Notes: generated by a model not told the origin, from the sequence alone. A stretch of 64,000 bases of DNA from Nitrospirota bacterium (GCA_021785195.1 JAJYGC010000002.1:86555-150554), one strand, 5' to 3'; positions 8,705-18,652 are shown, counted from the stretch's first letter. Numbers and translations are program-made.

Positions 8705-9043
8705 CTAAAAAATCAGGAACCAGGAAAAAATCAGGCTCATCAGCGAGACAAGAAAGGATGAAACCAATGCACTGATGAAAGAGTCCACGGTGAATCCGGG
8801 CACAAACCAGGTGACGGACCAGAACAACAAGGCATTGAGGACAAAGGTAAACAGGCCAAGCGTGAGAATGTTGATCGGAAGGGTCAGCAGAAATAGGATT
8901 GGACGAATGAGGGCGTTGATCAACCCCAGCACGATGGCCACCAGAATTGCGGTTCCGAATCCCTTGATGTGGACACCTTTGATGATGTGGGCCACTGCAT
9001 AAACAATCAGGGCATTCAGGAACATTCTCAGGATGAGGCTCAC
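8705..9043 (-). CDS. Small membrane protein of the phage-holin-like family (YvlD type)
   Basis: About 112 residues with four hydrophobic helices filling nearly the whole chain (FLNALIVYAVAHII, ILVAIVLGLINALI, LPINILTLGLFTFVLNAL and the C-terminus). The motif GLINALIRPILFLLTLPI is characteristic of the four-helix YvlD/mycobacterial phage-holin-like family of chromosomal membrane proteins. Despite the name it is not a sign of a prophage. The start GTG 9043 has AAAGGA six bases upstream and removes a hydrophilic leader of 33 residues in the longer frame to 9142. Function unknown. Confidence 0.8.
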   Translation of the reverse strand: MSLILRMFLNALIVYAVAHIIKGVHIKGFGTAILVAIVLGLINALIRPILFLLTLPINILTLGLFTFVLNALLFWSVTWFVPGFTVDSFISALVSSFLVSLMSLIFSWFLIF

Positions 9044-9239
9044 GCGTGTCCTTTCTGGAAAGGGTTCTCCCCGGAATTGTTCGGGCCTGTTGAAAAAGCC
9101 AGAGGTCGGCCTAATCCGATTATACCCGGATTGCTGTTCCAAGTTTCAAGAAGCCTTTTCCCCGGGATACGGAAAATACAGGGTGTTTCGGGGGGGGCAA
9201 AGATGATTTTCCTGGTTCCCCCCCGACCGGATTCTTTTG

Positions 9240-10655
9240 TTATCGCTCCGGTTCGTCCGGGGGTGGCCCTTCGGGGGCTTCCCGGTCCGGCTCGGGTGTC
9301 ATGAGGGAGCGAGGTGTGGTGTCAATCGGGGAGGGGCTTGGGATTTCGCTGTCGGCAGTGGACTGCAGGTCCCTGAACTTTCTGGCCGAAACCAGGACCC
9401 TGGTTTCAAGCGTTCCTGTGGCCTGATTGTAAAAGGAAACAGCTTTTCCGAGACTTTTTCCGATGTTTTCCCAGTGTTGGGTAAAGGTTGAGATCCTCTT
9501 GTGCAGATCCCGTCCGAGGTTGCTGATCTCCCGGGCGTTCTGGGCGATGGCTTCCTGTTGCCACCCGTAGGCCACTGCCCTAAGGAGCGCAATCAGGGTG
9601 GTCGGAGTGGCGGGGATGACCCGCTCCGTGACTCCAAATTCGATCAGTGAGGGGTCTTCCTGGAGGGCGGCGCTGTAGAACATCTCTCCGGGCAGGAAGA
9701 GAATGACAAACTCCGGGGAGGGATGGAACTGTTCCCAGTAGGATTTTCGACCGAGTTCAGCAATATGGGATCGGACATGGCGCGCATGATCTGTCAGCCG
9801 GAGTTTCCGAAGGGCTTCGTCTTCGGTTTCCGAGGCTTCCAGATAGGCTGAGAGGGGGGCCTTGGCATCCACGACGATCCGTTTGTTCCCCGGAAGCCGG
9901 ATCACAAGATCCGGCCGGATCCTGGCTTCATCGTCATTTTTGCTCACCTGTTCATAGAAGTCGCAGTGATCCTGCATGCCGGCCATTTCAACGACCCGCC
10001 GAAGCTGGATTTCTCCCCACCGTCCCCGCACTGAAGACTGTCGCAGGGCCTTCATCAGTCCGGCGGTTTCATTGTGAAGACGGGGAAGATGATTTTCAAC
10101 CAGGCTGCGGACCTGTTCCGAAAGCGATGCATAGGCCGACTTCCGCTCCACTTCGATTTCCTGGAGGCGGCTGTCAACCCGGGTCAGTGATTCCTTGAGG
10201 GGTTTGACCAGCTCGTCAAATTTTTGTTGGCGGAGATCCAGATCCCCTTTTGCCAGGGTCTGAAAGGCCCCGAGGTTCTGCTGGGCCAGTTCCAGGAAGG
10301 TTCTGTTGTTCTGTTGGAGCGCGTCGGCGGAAAGGGACTGGAAGGCAATCGAAAGCTGTTTTCTGGTTTCATCCAGGAGAACAAGCTTTTCCTGGGTCAT
10401 GCGACGCTCTTCCTCGATGCGCGCTTCCAGGGCCGCGCGGAGGGCGATGGACTCTTCAAGCCGCGCGGCCAGTCGTGACTTGTCCGTCTCAAGGTCGTTG
10501 CGACGCTGTTCGAGCTGAGCCGAAATGTTTTTCTGGACGGCCAGTTCTTCCCTCAGGGAGGATATCTGATTGCGTCCCCGAAGCATCATCCAGAACCCTG
10601 CCAGAAAAACCCCTGCAAGCAGTCCGGACATGCCCCAGACAAGAGCGTGCGTCAT
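9240..10655 (-). CDS. rmuC: DNA recombination protein RmuC
   Basis: 471 residues. An N-terminal membrane anchor (LLAGVFLAGFWMML) is followed by a coiled coil to about residue 190 rich in Glu, Arg and Gln. Then comes the RmuC nuclease-like domain with SSVRGRWGEIQLRRVVEMAG, RPDLVIRLPGNKRIVVDAK and FVILFLPGEMFYSAAL. RmuC limits inversions at short repeats in E. coli, probably as a PD-(D/E)XK-type nuclease. The C-terminal tail after about residue 430 is Pro-rich and low complexity. No close operon partner is seen. Confidence 0.92.
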   Translation of the reverse strand: MTHALVWGMSGLLAGVFLAGFWMMLRGRNQISSLREELAVQKNISAQLEQRRNDLETDKSRLAARLEESIALRAALEARIEEERRMTQEKLVLLDETRKQLSIAFQSLSADALQQNNRTFLELAQQNLGAFQTLAKGDLDLRQQKFDELVKPLKESLTRVDSRLQEIEVERKSAYASLSEQVRSLVENHLPRLHNETAGLMKALRQSSVRGRWGEIQLRRVVEMAGMQDHCDFYEQVSKNDDEARIRPDLVIRLPGNKRIVVDAKAPLSAYLEASETEDEALRKLRLTDHARHVRSHIAELGRKSYWEQFHPSPEFVILFLPGEMFYSAALQEDPSLIEFGVTERVIPATPTTLIALLRAVAYGWQQEAIAQNAREISNLGRDLHKRISTFTQHWENIGKSLGKAVSFYNQATGTLETRVLVSARKFRDLQSTADSEIPSPSPIDTTPRSLMTPEPDREAPEGPPPDEPER

Positions 10656-10786
10656 GGCTGGGGGCTCTCTGGTGAGGGGGAATTTCCGGTCATGGGTCCT
10701 CTTTGGAATGGGGGCAGGTTCACCCGAAACCCCGGCGGGGCCCCCCCTCCCTTTTGGAAAATGGTCGGGTCAATGTGGAAAAATCG

Positions 10787-12460
10787 TCAGTCGGTGATTG
10801 CCCCCAGGCTGGCGCTCTTGACCAGGGTCCGGTACTTTGCCATCACACCATGTGGGTAGGCCGTTGCGGGAGCTTTCCATTTCTTTCGGCGTTCGGCCAT
10901 TTCGCCCTCTGAAACATGGAGGTCAATCCGGTTCTGGTTGGCGTCGATCGTGATCGTGTCCCCTTCGTGGATGAGTGCGATCGGGCCTCCGACAGAGGCT
11001 TCCGGAGAGACATGCCCCACTACGAGGCCATAGGTTCCCCCAGAGAACCGGCCGTCAGTGATGAGGCCGACGCTGTCTCCGAGTCCTTCTCCGATCAGTG
11101 CCGATGTCGGTGAGAGCATTTCCCGCATTCCGGGTCCGCCTTTGGGGCCTTCGTAACGGATGACGACAACATCTCCCGGGTGAATGGACCTTCCCAGGAT
11201 GGCTTTCATGCACTCTTCTTCAGAATTGAACACCTTGGCCGGACCCGTGATGGAGCGATCCCGGATGCCCGAGATTTTTGCCACCGAGCCTTCCGGGGCC
11301 AGATTGCCTTTCAGGATGGCTAGATGCCCCTCCGGGTAGACCGGGTTGTCGAAGGGGCGGACAACATCCTGTCCCGCCGGGGGTGAGCCGGAAACGTCTT
11401 TCAGGGCTTCGGCGATGGTTTTTCCGGTAATGGTCAATGCATCCGGGTGAAGAAGTCCCCTGTCGAGCAACATGCGCATCACCAAGGGAATCCCTCCTGC
11501 CTGGTGGAGCTGGGTTGCGACATAAGCTCCAGAGGGCTTGAGGTTGCAGAGGACGGGGATTTTCTTTCGGATCATTTCGAAGTCATCGATGGAAAGGGGG
11601 ACGTCCACCGAATGGGCAATGGCCAGGAGGTGCAGGACGGCATTGGTTGATCCGCCGATGGCCATCAGGACTGCAATGGCGTTTTCAAACGCTTTCCGGG
11701 TGAGGATCTGTCTCGGCCTCAACCCATTTTTGATCGCGTTCACCAAGACTTCCGCAGACCGGGCGGTGCTATCGGACTTTTCCAAATCTTCCGCTGCCAT
11801 GGTGGATGAATAGGGGAGGCTCATTCCCATGGCTTCGATGATGGAAGACATGGTGTTTGCGGTATACATCCCCCCGCAGGAGCCCGCACCGGGACAGGCA
11901 TGGCGTTCGATCTCCATCAGGGTCTCTATGTCCATGCGTCCTGCCGTATAGGCCCCGACCGCCTCGAACGAACTGACGATCGTGAGGTCCTTTCCCTCAA
12001 GGTGTCCCGGCTTGATCGTTCCGCCATATACAAAAATTGAGGGAATGTTCAGGCGACCCATGGCGATCAGGGCCCCGGGCATGTTCTTGTCACATCCACC
12101 GATCGCGATGACTCCGTCCATGCTCTGGGCGTTGGCGACCGTTTCGATGGAATCGGCAATCACCTCCCTTGAAACCAGGGAGAACTTCATCCCTTCCGTT
12201 CCCATTGAGATTCCGTCCGAAACGGTAATCGTCCCAAACATCTGTGGCATGGCCCCCGCGAGGGAGAGTGTCGCCTCGGCCCGTTTGGCCAGTATGTCGA
12301 GCCCCATGTTGCAGGGAGTGATCGTACTGAATCCATTGGCAACGCCAACGATGGGTTTTTCAAAGTCCCCATCCCGGAAGCCTACGGCTCTGAGCATGGC
12401 GCGGTTGGGAGATCGCTCGACGCCTTCGGTAATGGCCCGGCTCCGATAGGATTTGGACAT
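10787..12460 (-). CDS. ilvD: Dihydroxy-acid dehydratase
   Basis: 557 residues, the normal length for IlvD, the Fe-S enzyme of the third common step of valine and isoleucine synthesis. Conserved blocks visible are [35 protein letters not shown] and [24 protein letters not shown], including the cluster cysteines. The start ATG 12460 is preceded by a strong AAGGAGG. It is transcribed away from cobQ, and no other branched-chain amino acid gene is nearby. Confidence 0.97.
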   Translation of the reverse strand: MSKSYRSRAITEGVERSPNRAMLRAVGFRDGDFEKPIVGVANGFSTITPCNMGLDILAKRAEATLSLAGAMPQMFGTITVSDGISMGTEGMKFSLVSREVIADSIETVANAQSMDGVIAIGGCDKNMPGALIAMGRLNIPSIFVYGGTIKPGHLEGKDLTIVSSFEAVGAYTAGRMDIETLMEIERHACPGAGSCGGMYTANTMSSIIEAMGMSLPYSSTMAAEDLEKSDSTARSAEVLVNAIKNGLRPRQILTRKAFENAIAVLMAIGGSTNAVLHLLAIAHSVDVPLSIDDFEMIRKKIPVLCNLKPSGAYVATQLHQAGGIPLVMRMLLDRGLLHPDALTITGKTIAEALKDVSGSPPAGQDVVRPFDNPVYPEGHLAILKGNLAPEGSVAKISGIRDRSITGPAKVFNSEEECMKAILGRSIHPGDVVVIRYEGPKGGPGMREMLSPTSALIGEGLGDSVGLITDGRFSGGTYGLVVGHVSPEASVGGPIALIHEGDTITIDANQNRIDLHVSEGEMAERRKKWKAPATAYPHGVMAKYRTLVKSASLGAITD

Positions 12461-12715
12461 GACTTCCTCCTTGTTTCAAACGTCCTGATGCTGGTGTCCC
12501 TTCGTGGCACAAGTCCTGTGGGTTGAACAGGAATCCGAATGGGGTCGAACCCCTAATTTAGCAGAGAGCATGCGTCCGGGGAAAGTCTGAAAACGATTCA
12601 TTGCGAAAGGCGGGAGGAAAGGCATAGAGACAATGAATGGGGAATCCCGTAAAATGTGCCCGCTTGAGGTCGTGATGTGTCGAATTTTTCGTGAACCTCT
12701 ATCCAGGTTGATGCT

Positions 12716-14230
12716 GTGGCTTCCGTTGTCAATCCAAAACAAAAGCGGTTCATGGTTCTGGGGACCGGATCCGGTGTCGGAAAATCCCTCATTGTGGCAG
12801 GCCTGTGCCGCCATGCCCGGAACATGGGACTTTCTGTCGGGCCGTTCAAGGCCCAGAACATGTCCAATAATGCGGCCGTGGTCCCGAACGGGGGAGAGAT
12901 CGGGCGTGCCCAGTTCCTGCAGGCACAGGCAGCCGGCCTTCCACCGGATGTCCGGATGAACCCGATCTTGTTGAAACCCCTTGGGGAGGGTCTTTCCCAG
13001 GTGATCTTTCTGGGGACCCCCCTGGGCGTTTATGACATTCAGGGGTACCGCGAACTGAAAAAAAAGCTGGAGCCCCAAATCAGGGAGATTTTCTGGGAGT
13101 ATGCCCGGGACCTTGATGTCGTTTTTCTCGAGGGAGCCGGGTCTCCGGCCGAGATCAACCTGCTCGGGGAAGACCTTGTGAATACAAGAATGGCACGTTG
13201 GGCCGATGCCCGTGCGATTCTGGTGGGGGATATCGAACAGGGTGGCGTGTTTGCTTCCCTTTGGGGAACATGGAGCCTTCTTCCCCCCGAGGAAAGGGCC
13301 GTGATCCACTGGATGGGGATCAATAAATTCCGGGGAGATCCCACCCTTCTGGAGTCTGGCCTGGAAGAAATGAAATCCCGGACAGGGGTTCCGGTCTTGG
13401 GAGTCCTGAACCATCTGGGAGCGCTTCCGCTGCCGGATGAAGATTCTTTTCGTGCCCAGGCCGGTTCGACTGAGGAGGGCGCTCAGGCGAGGGTCCTTGT
13501 CATTGAATGGCCTCATTTGTCGAACCGGTCTGATTTTGATCCATTCAGACTGGAGCCCGGCGTTCATCTCGAGTTTGCCGGTATGGATCGTCTTCCCAAG
13601 GGTCGTTATGAGACGGTTTTTCTTCCGGGAACGCGTCAGACGGTCGGAGATCTGGAGCGCTTCCGGCGTTCTCCCCTGTTTGCCTGGTTCCTGCGCCACG
13701 TCGAAGAAGGAGGACGTGTTGTGGGGATTTGCGGGGGGTACCAGATGATGGCCGCAGACCTCATGGATCCGGATCGGGTGGAGTCGGGGCAATCATGGAC
13801 AAGGGGACTGGGCTTGCTTCCTTTTTCCGTCCGCTTTGTCCAGGAAAAGATTTCCCGGAATGTTCGTGCGAGGATCAATGATCATCGGGTTTTTGGGGGA
13901 TCGTCGTTGGAGGGTTGGGAGCTTTCCGGGTATGAGATTCGCCATGGACGGAACCTTTGCCACAGGGAAGGAGGGGAAATTTTTGACCTGAGGGATCCCA
14001 AAAATGGAGAAAGTCTGGGCAAGGAAGGACTCCGATCGGAAAACGGACAGGTATGGGGAGCTCCGGTCCACGGTCTTTTCGAGGATGATCGGTTCCGAAG
14101 AGTGGTGACCTTCAGATCCGGGAGCCAAAGCCCCTTTGATCCCGTCCGGTATTCGGCCGCGCTGGAAGAGTCTTTGGACCTGCTTGCGGCCCAGGTTCAT
14201 GGGGCTTTCCCCCTTCTGCACCAGCCATGA
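12716..14230 (+). CDS. cobQ: Cobyric acid synthase
   Basis: 504 residues. The N-terminal ATPase domain has VLGTGSGVGKSLIVAGLCR (P-loop-like) and GPFKAQNMSNNAAVV. The middle has EGAGSPAEINL and GDIEQGGVFASLWGT. The C-terminal glutamine amidotransferase domain has VVGICGGYQMMA with the nucleophilic Cys. It amidates four side chains of adenosyl-cobyrinic acid diamide. GTG 12716 is assumed as start, without a clear ribosome site; ATG 12752 would still keep the P-loop. The stop overlaps the start of cbiB by four bases. Confidence 0.94.
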   Translation: MASVVNPKQKRFMVLGTGSGVGKSLIVAGLCRHARNMGLSVGPFKAQNMSNNAAVVPNGGEIGRAQFLQAQAAGLPPDVRMNPILLKPLGEGLSQVIFLGTPLGVYDIQGYRELKKKLEPQIREIFWEYARDLDVVFLEGAGSPAEINLLGEDLVNTRMARWADARAILVGDIEQGGVFASLWGTWSLLPPEERAVIHWMGINKFRGDPTLLESGLEEMKSRTGVPVLGVLNHLGALPLPDEDSFRAQAGSTEEGAQARVLVIEWPHLSNRSDFDPFRLEPGVHLEFAGMDRLPKGRYETVFLPGTRQTVGDLERFRRSPLFAWFLRHVEEGGRVVGICGGYQMMAADLMDPDRVESGQSWTRGLGLLPFSVRFVQEKISRNVRARINDHRVFGGSSLEGWELSGYEIRHGRNLCHREGGEIFDLRDPKNGESLGKEGLRSENGQVWGAPVHGLFEDDRFRRVVTFRSGSQSPFDPVRYSAALEESLDLLAAQVHGAFPLLHQP

Positions 14231-15237
14231 ACGTTTCGGAGATCCGGCCGTTTCCGATCCTGGTGTTTCTTTCCCTTCTGCTGGATACCTTCTGGGGCGG
14301 GTTGTTCTACCGTTTCCATCCGGTCGTGGCCATGGGGTTTGTGGGAAGATTTCTGGAGGAAAGATTCCTCGCTTTGACACGCTCTCCCGTCGTCCTGAGA
14401 ATCCTGGGAGTTTTTTTGGCGTTGACCGTTCCGGGATCCTTCCTGATCGGCAGTGCTGTGGTCCTGTTTGATTTGGCCGTGGACGGGCATTGGCTCCTGG
14501 CCGATTCCCTGACGGTCTTTTGGGGATACCAGCTGCTTGCGGGCAGGAGTCTTGAAACCCATGTGGATGCCGTGCTCCGGCGTCTTGCCGAAGGGGACCT
14601 GTCCGGCGCCCGGACGTCCCTTTCCATGATCGTGGGGAGAGACACCGGAAACCTTGATCAAACGGGAATCCTGCGTGGTGCGATCGAGTCCCTTTCCGAG
14701 AATGCAACCGACGCCCTTTGCGCACCCCTCTTCTTTCTTGTTCTGGGTGGAGTTCCCCTGATGATGGGGTACAAGGCGGTCAGCACCCTGGATTCCCAGG
14801 TGGGGTACAAGTCGCCGCCCTACCAAGACCTGGGCTGGGCCAGTGCGCGCCTTGACGACCTTCTCGCATTCCTTCCCGCCCGCTTGACGCTGATCGCTTT
14901 GGTCCTTCTGTTCGGTGGGACTGCCGCCAGGGAGCGAGGGGTTACCCGTCGGCAGGTCTTTTCGGAGGCCTGGAAATACCGGCTGGCCCACCCGAGTCCG
15001 AACAGTGCCCATTCGATGAGTGCAGTCGCGGCGCTGGTCGGCGTGAGAATCGGAGGGGGGGCGTCCTATGGAGGAGTCTGGTCTCCCAAGCCATGGATCG
15101 GAGACGGAAGGGAAGACTTGACGGAGAAGGATCTTCAAAAGTCTCTGGGGATTTTTCGCCACTTTCGCTGGATTCTTCTGGGGGGAGTCGGGCTGGGGGT
15201 CCTGTTTCTTGAAGGGTTGTCATTCTGGAAAGGGTAA
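14227..15237 (+). CDS. cbiB: Adenosylcobinamide-phosphate synthase (CbiB)
   Basis: 336 residues with several membrane helices (ILVFLSLLLDTFWGGLF at the N-terminus, another near 70-95, one around 170-190, and a last one at the C-terminus). Family blocks are RFHPVVAMGF, the region SENATDALCAPLFFLVLGG, and RLAHPSPNSAHSMSAVAAL. It attaches the aminopropanol arm to cobyric acid. The start overlaps the cobQ stop (ATGA), which fixes it. The downstream cobD gene supplies aminopropanol phosphate, so the three genes make one late-pathway unit. Confidence 0.94.
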   Translation: MNVSEIRPFPILVFLSLLLDTFWGGLFYRFHPVVAMGFVGRFLEERFLALTRSPVVLRILGVFLALTVPGSFLIGSAVVLFDLAVDGHWLLADSLTVFWGYQLLAGRSLETHVDAVLRRLAEGDLSGARTSLSMIVGRDTGNLDQTGILRGAIESLSENATDALCAPLFFLVLGGVPLMMGYKAVSTLDSQVGYKSPPYQDLGWASARLDDLLAFLPARLTLIALVLLFGGTAARERGVTRRQVFSEAWKYRLAHPSPNSAHSMSAVAALVGVRIGGGASYGGVWSPKPWIGDGREDLTEKDLQKSLGIFRHFRWILLGGVGLGVLFLEGLSFWKG

Positions 15238-15241
15238 GAAA

Positions 15242-16378
15242 GTGGGTGTCGGGCCGAATTCAGATGATCCTGCGTTCTTGAAGGAAGAGTGGGATCATGG
15301 GGGAGCACCTGTCTCCGGTAGATGGAAGGATAGCCGGGTCCTGGATGCCAGTACAACCATCAATCCGTTTGGACCTCCATTCTCCCTGACACAGGCTTTA
15401 TCGGTTGCCAGTCGGGGGTTTGAACGATACCCCGATCCCTGGGGAATTTCCAGCCTCGAGCTTCTGTCGGATTCTCTTGGGGTTCCTTCAGAAAATCTGG
15501 TCGTGGGTCCTGGTTCTACGGCCCTGATCTACCGTTGGATGGAAATGGTCCGGCCAAGTCGCTTGGTCCTGTTCGAGCCGATTTTTTCGGAATATCGAAG
15601 GGCGGCCAGGGTGTATGGGGTTCCATGTGTGGCGGTGCCGGCTTCCATCGCCATTCGGTTTGAGGGGGGAAATCCTCCGGAAGGGAGTCGGGAATGGGGG
15701 GTGGACCTTTCCGCCATGTTTCCCTTTCGTCAGGGCGACCAAGTGGTTTTGGTCAACCCGGTCAACCCGACCGGACAGGAGTTCTCACGGACTGCGCTGC
15801 TCAATTTCTGGAACGGGGTGTCCTCGAACGGGGGGGGACTCCTGATTGATGAATCCTTCCAGGATTTCCTTCCGGAACAGAGTTCCCTGCTGTCCGAGAT
15901 CGGATCCTCCAACCCCGGGCTGTTCATCCTGAGAAGCCTGACCAAGGCCACAGGTCTTCCAGGCATCCGGACAGGCTGGCTGGCGGGTTCCAGGGAGGTC
16001 ATGGGTTCCATCCGTCAACGGGTGGGACCCTGGCCGATCGGTTCCCTGGAAGAATCCATCATTTCCCACTGGACCCGTGCCTCTGATGAAACACCAGCGA
16101 TGTTCAGGAGGGTGAGGGAGGCGCGTCGGGAGCTGTCTGACCGCTTAGTCCGACTGGGATGGAAGGTGGCAAGCGGAGAAAGTCCGTTCCTGTTTGTTTT
16201 TACAGGATGGGGGGCCCTGGCCCGCGAACGACGGGAAAGGCTCTTTCAGGAATCCGGACTTTACCTGAGGGTGGCGGAGGGATTTGGTCCCCATACGGGA
16301 GCCGATTTCATCCGGTTGGGATTTGGTGCATTTCGTGATCCCGACAGGATTGTGACAGACCTCACAGAATCATCATGA
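15242..16378 (+). CDS. cobD: Threonine-phosphate decarboxylase (CobD/CobC type PLP enzyme)
   Basis: About 378 residues of the class I/II aminotransferase fold. DASTTINPFGPP at the N-terminus is the typical start for CobD. NPVNPTGQEF and LIDESFQDFLPEQ follow, and the PLP lysine lies in LRSLTKATGLPGIRTGW. It makes aminopropanol phosphate for the cobalamin nucleotide loop. The open frame begins at TTG 15209 inside cbiB; GTG 15242, just after the cbiB stop, is my preferred start but is not certain. Neighbours and order support the assignment over HisC. Confidence 0.87.
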   Translation: MGVGPNSDDPAFLKEEWDHGGAPVSGRWKDSRVLDASTTINPFGPPFSLTQALSVASRGFERYPDPWGISSLELLSDSLGVPSENLVVGPGSTALIYRWMEMVRPSRLVLFEPIFSEYRRAARVYGVPCVAVPASIAIRFEGGNPPEGSREWGVDLSAMFPFRQGDQVVLVNPVNPTGQEFSRTALLNFWNGVSSNGGGLLIDESFQDFLPEQSSLLSEIGSSNPGLFILRSLTKATGLPGIRTGWLAGSREVMGSIRQRVGPWPIGSLEESIISHWTRASDETPAMFRRVREARRELSDRLVRLGWKVASGESPFLFVFTGWGALARERRERLFQESGLYLRVAEGFGPHTGADFIRLGFGAFRDPDRIVTDLTESS

Positions 16379-16416
16379 ACCCCTCATATGACTCGTTTTG
16401 TGTGTTTTTGTGAGCA

Positions 16417-16446
16417 TTGCGTATTATTGGACAAGAGTGATAGAAT
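16417..16446 (+). promoter_or_regulatory. Sigma-70-type promoter for the HTH gene
   Basis: TTGCGT at 16417-16422 and TAGAAT at 16441-16446 are separated by 18 bases. The promoter lies 64 bases before the HTH start codon, in an AT-rich stretch that stands out from its surroundings. It overlaps the left arm of the inverted repeat at 16428-16466. Confidence 0.5.
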
Positions 16447-16466
16447 AACATTCAATGTATTGTCCA
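16428..16466. promoter_or_regulatory. Operator-like inverted repeat overlapping the promoter
   Basis: TGGACAA at 16428-16434 and TTGTCCA at 16460-16466 are perfect 7-base inverted copies with centres 32 bases apart, about three helical turns. One arm is between the -35 and -10 elements and the other just downstream of the likely transcription start. This layout suits looped repression, possibly by the HTH protein itself (inference). Confidence 0.4.
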
Positions 16467-16509
16467 TACAGCTTTAGTGGAGGAAGAAATTCCAGGGAGG
16501 ATTCAGTTG

Positions 16510-16695
16510 ATGAAAGGACATACCTTTAACCGTCTCTTGACCGTTAAAGAGGTCGCCCAGATTCTGGGAGTGTCTCCTGTGACGATTCGGGCGTGGGATA
16601 AGAGCGGGAAGATCAAAACGATCAGGACGCCTGGAAATCAGCGTCGGATCCCCGAGGAAGAATTAAAGAGAATCCTGGAAAACTCGAACAAGTAA
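16510..16695 (+). CDS. Small MerR/excisionase-like helix-turn-helix protein
   Basis: 61 residues, essentially only a DNA-binding domain: [20 protein letters not shown] forms the helix-turn-helix and [17 protein letters not shown] the wing and following helix, as in the MerR-like helix-turn-helix (excisionase/BldC) group. No effector domain is present. The start ATG 16510 has GGGAGG at 16495-16500; an upstream in-frame GTG at 16477 is unlikely. It has its own promoter and a strong terminator, so it is a single-gene unit. Target unknown; autoregulation through the inverted repeat is a hypothesis. Confidence 0.82.
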   Translation: MKGHTFNRLLTVKEVAQILGVSPVTIRAWDKSGKIKTIRTPGNQRRIPEEELKRILENSNK

Positions 16696-16712
16696 TTTTA
16701 GGGCTTTTGTTG

Positions 16713-16761
16713 GCCTGGTATCGGTGGGAAGGGTTTCCATGTTGATGCCGGGCTTTTTTTT
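16713..16761 (+). terminator. Rho-independent terminator of the HTH gene
   Basis: GCCTGGTATC (16713-16722) pairs with GATGCCGGGC (16744-16753) over ten positions with two G-T pairs. An inner stem TGGGAA/TTTCCA closes the loop, and eight T follow at 16754-16761. It lies 18 bases after the HTH stop codon. Confidence 0.8.
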
Positions 16762-16885
16762 GTCCTTCTTTCTGGAAAGATGCGTGATAGTTCTGTATCT
16801 TAGGGAGGGGTTTTCTTAACTTGACCAGATTTTGCTCCGGCAGTTGTGGATTGCCGGGGATTCCAGCAAGGGGGAAATAGCGGTT

Positions 16886-18304
16886 ATGCGTTCCAACCAT
16901 TCCGGAAATGCCGGCTCCACACGTACCGAAAGTGACAGCATGGGCCCGATCGAGGTTCCCTCCAGTCGGCTCTGGGGCGCGCAGACCCAACGGTCGCTCC
17001 ATCATTTTTCCATCGGCCAGGACCTGATGCCGATCGAAGTCGTCCGGTCCATGGCGCTTCTTAAAAAAGCGGCGGCCATCGTCAACAAGGATCTGGGGAA
17101 GTTGACACCGGAGCGGACCAGCCTGATCGTCCAGGCGTGCGACGAAATTCTCGCCGGCAAGCTGGATGGAGAATTTCCCCTTTTCGTCTGGCAGACGGGA
17201 AGTGGGACCCAAACCAACATGAATGTCAATGAGGTGATTGCGAACCGGGCGATCCAGATTGCGGGCGGAACCGTCGGCTCAAAAAATCCTGTCCATCCAA
17301 ACGACCATGTCAATCTATCCCAATCCTCCAATGATACTTTTCCGACTGCGATGCACATTGCGGCGGTCGTTGCGCTTGAAGACCGCGTCCTTCCGGCCGT
17401 CTCCGGTCTGAGGGGGAAAATCGAGGCCAAAAGTCTGGAGATCGGTAAGCTTGTCAAGATCGGACGAACCCACCTGATGGATGCGGTGCCGTTGACGATT
17501 GCCCAGGAATTCTCAGGATATGTGGCCCAACTTGCCCAATGCGAAGCAAATCTTCGGGGTGTCATTCCTCCCCTATTGAGATTGGCGATCGGGGGAACAG
17601 CCGTGGGAACCGGACTCAATACCCATCCCGAATTCGCAGAACGCACTGCCCGGGAAATTTCCCGATTGACAGGTCGTCCCTTCATTTCGGCTCCCAACAA
17701 GTTCATGGCTTTGGCGGGCCATGAAGAACTGGTTCAGGCCAGTGCATCCTTGCGGACGCTGGCTGTTTCCCTCATGAAAATTGCCAATGATTTCCGTTGG
17801 ATGGGTTCCGGTCCCCGTTGTGGTCTCGGCGAGCTTTACCTGCCGGAAAACGAGCCAGGAAGTTCGATCATGCCTGGAAAGGTCAATCCGACCCAATGCG
17901 AGGCCCTGACGATGATTGCCGTCCAGGTGATGGGAAATGATGCCGCGGTGGGGTTTGCCGGCTCCCAGGGAAACTTTGAGCTTAATGTGTACAAGCCCCT
18001 GATCATTTTCAATGTGTTGCATTCGATGGAAATCCTTTCGGACGGAATGAACAACTTCGGTCGCTTCCTTGTCGATGGGGTGAGGCCGAATGTCGAGAGG
18101 ATCCGGGGCAACCTCGAAAACTCCCTGATGCTCGTGACGGCACTGTCTCCCCACATTGGGTATGACCGTGCGGCAAAGGTTGCCCACCAGGCGTTTGTTG
18201 ATCAAACCACATTGAAAGAGGCTGCGGTGGTCCTGGGGTTTGTGACCCCGGAACAGTTTGATGAATGGGTTCGGCCGGACCAGATGATTGGTCCCTCATC
18301 CTGA
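16886..18304 (+). CDS. fumC: Fumarate hydratase, class II
   Basis: About 472 residues. It carries the fumarase/aspartase signature [11 protein letters not shown] near residue 325, and the FumC blocks [38 protein letters not shown] and [13 protein letters not shown]. It interconverts fumarate and malate without an iron-sulfur cluster, so it is oxygen-stable. The start ATG 16886 has AAGGGGG upstream; the frame extends further to 16832 without support. A short extra N-terminal segment precedes the conserved part. It is flanked by the HTH terminator and the tRNA. Confidence 0.95.
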   Translation: MRSNHSGNAGSTRTESDSMGPIEVPSSRLWGAQTQRSLHHFSIGQDLMPIEVVRSMALLKKAAAIVNKDLGKLTPERTSLIVQACDEILAGKLDGEFPLFVWQTGSGTQTNMNVNEVIANRAIQIAGGTVGSKNPVHPNDHVNLSQSSNDTFPTAMHIAAVVALEDRVLPAVSGLRGKIEAKSLEIGKLVKIGRTHLMDAVPLTIAQEFSGYVAQLAQCEANLRGVIPPLLRLAIGGTAVGTGLNTHPEFAERTAREISRLTGRPFISAPNKFMALAGHEELVQASASLRTLAVSLMKIANDFRWMGSGPRCGLGELYLPENEPGSSIMPGKVNPTQCEALTMIAVQVMGNDAAVGFAGSQGNFELNVYKPLIIFNVLHSMEILSDGMNNFGRFLVDGVRPNVERIRGNLENSLMLVTALSPHIGYDRAAKVAHQAFVDQTTLKEAAVVLGFVTPEQFDEWVRPDQMIGPSS

Positions 18305-18493
18305 GCAAACCCTGCGCAGATCTTGATTTTACGGCCCAAGATGGATATATTCCAAAGTTACCCGGGTAGATGGATCCTCCTCAATGTCAATCCAGAGGTT
18401 GCTTGTCATCCCCTCTTTTCTGGTGAGGATGGGATTTTTGAAGTCCTCGGGGTGACGAGAGCAGGGGGGATCAGGTTTAGGTTTTTTCAGGTT

Positions 18494-18570
18494 CGGGGCG
18501 TAGCGCAGCTTGGTAGCGCACACCGTTCGGGACGGTGGGGTCGAAGGTTCAAATCCTTTCGCCCCGACCA
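18494..18570 (+). tRNA. tRNA-Pro, anticodon CGG
   Basis: The full cloverleaf can be drawn. The acceptor stem is CGGGGCG with CGCCCCG, the D arm GCGCAGCTTGGTAGCGC, and the anticodon stem CACCG/CGGTG around loop TTCGGGA (anticodon CGG). The T arm has GGTTCAAATCC, and CCA is encoded at 18568-18570. A T-rich stretch follows directly and may terminate transcription. Confidence 0.96.
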
Positions 18571-18610
18571 ACTTTTTCCCGTTTTTCTGTTTTTTGGCTT
18601 TTCGTTTTTC

Positions 18611-18652
18611 ACCCAATTGAACAGTCACGCTCTACCCAATTAAACAGTCACG
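18611..18652. repeat. Two tandem 19-bp direct repeats, period 23
   Basis: ACCCAATTGAACAGTCACG at 18611-18629 and ACCCAATTAAACAGTCACG at 18634-18652 differ at one base. They lie 40 bases after the tRNA-Pro and 47 bases before the acylphosphatase start. They could be regulator sites or the end of a lost mobile element beside a tRNA. Confidence 0.75.

Noticed and set aside
8705..9043. Phage holin as a sign of a prophage
   Set aside because: The family name is misleading; this is a common chromosomal membrane protein and no other phage gene is nearby.
12461..12715. Cobalamin riboswitch upstream of cobQ
   Set aside because: No B12-box GCCACTG or similar was found here or before cbiD; without a model search I cannot claim one.
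12476..13792. A 438-codon minus-strand open frame opposite cobQ
   Set aside because: It is antisense to a clear CobQ frame, has no recognised motif and no ribosome site; long antisense frames are common in GC-rich DNA.
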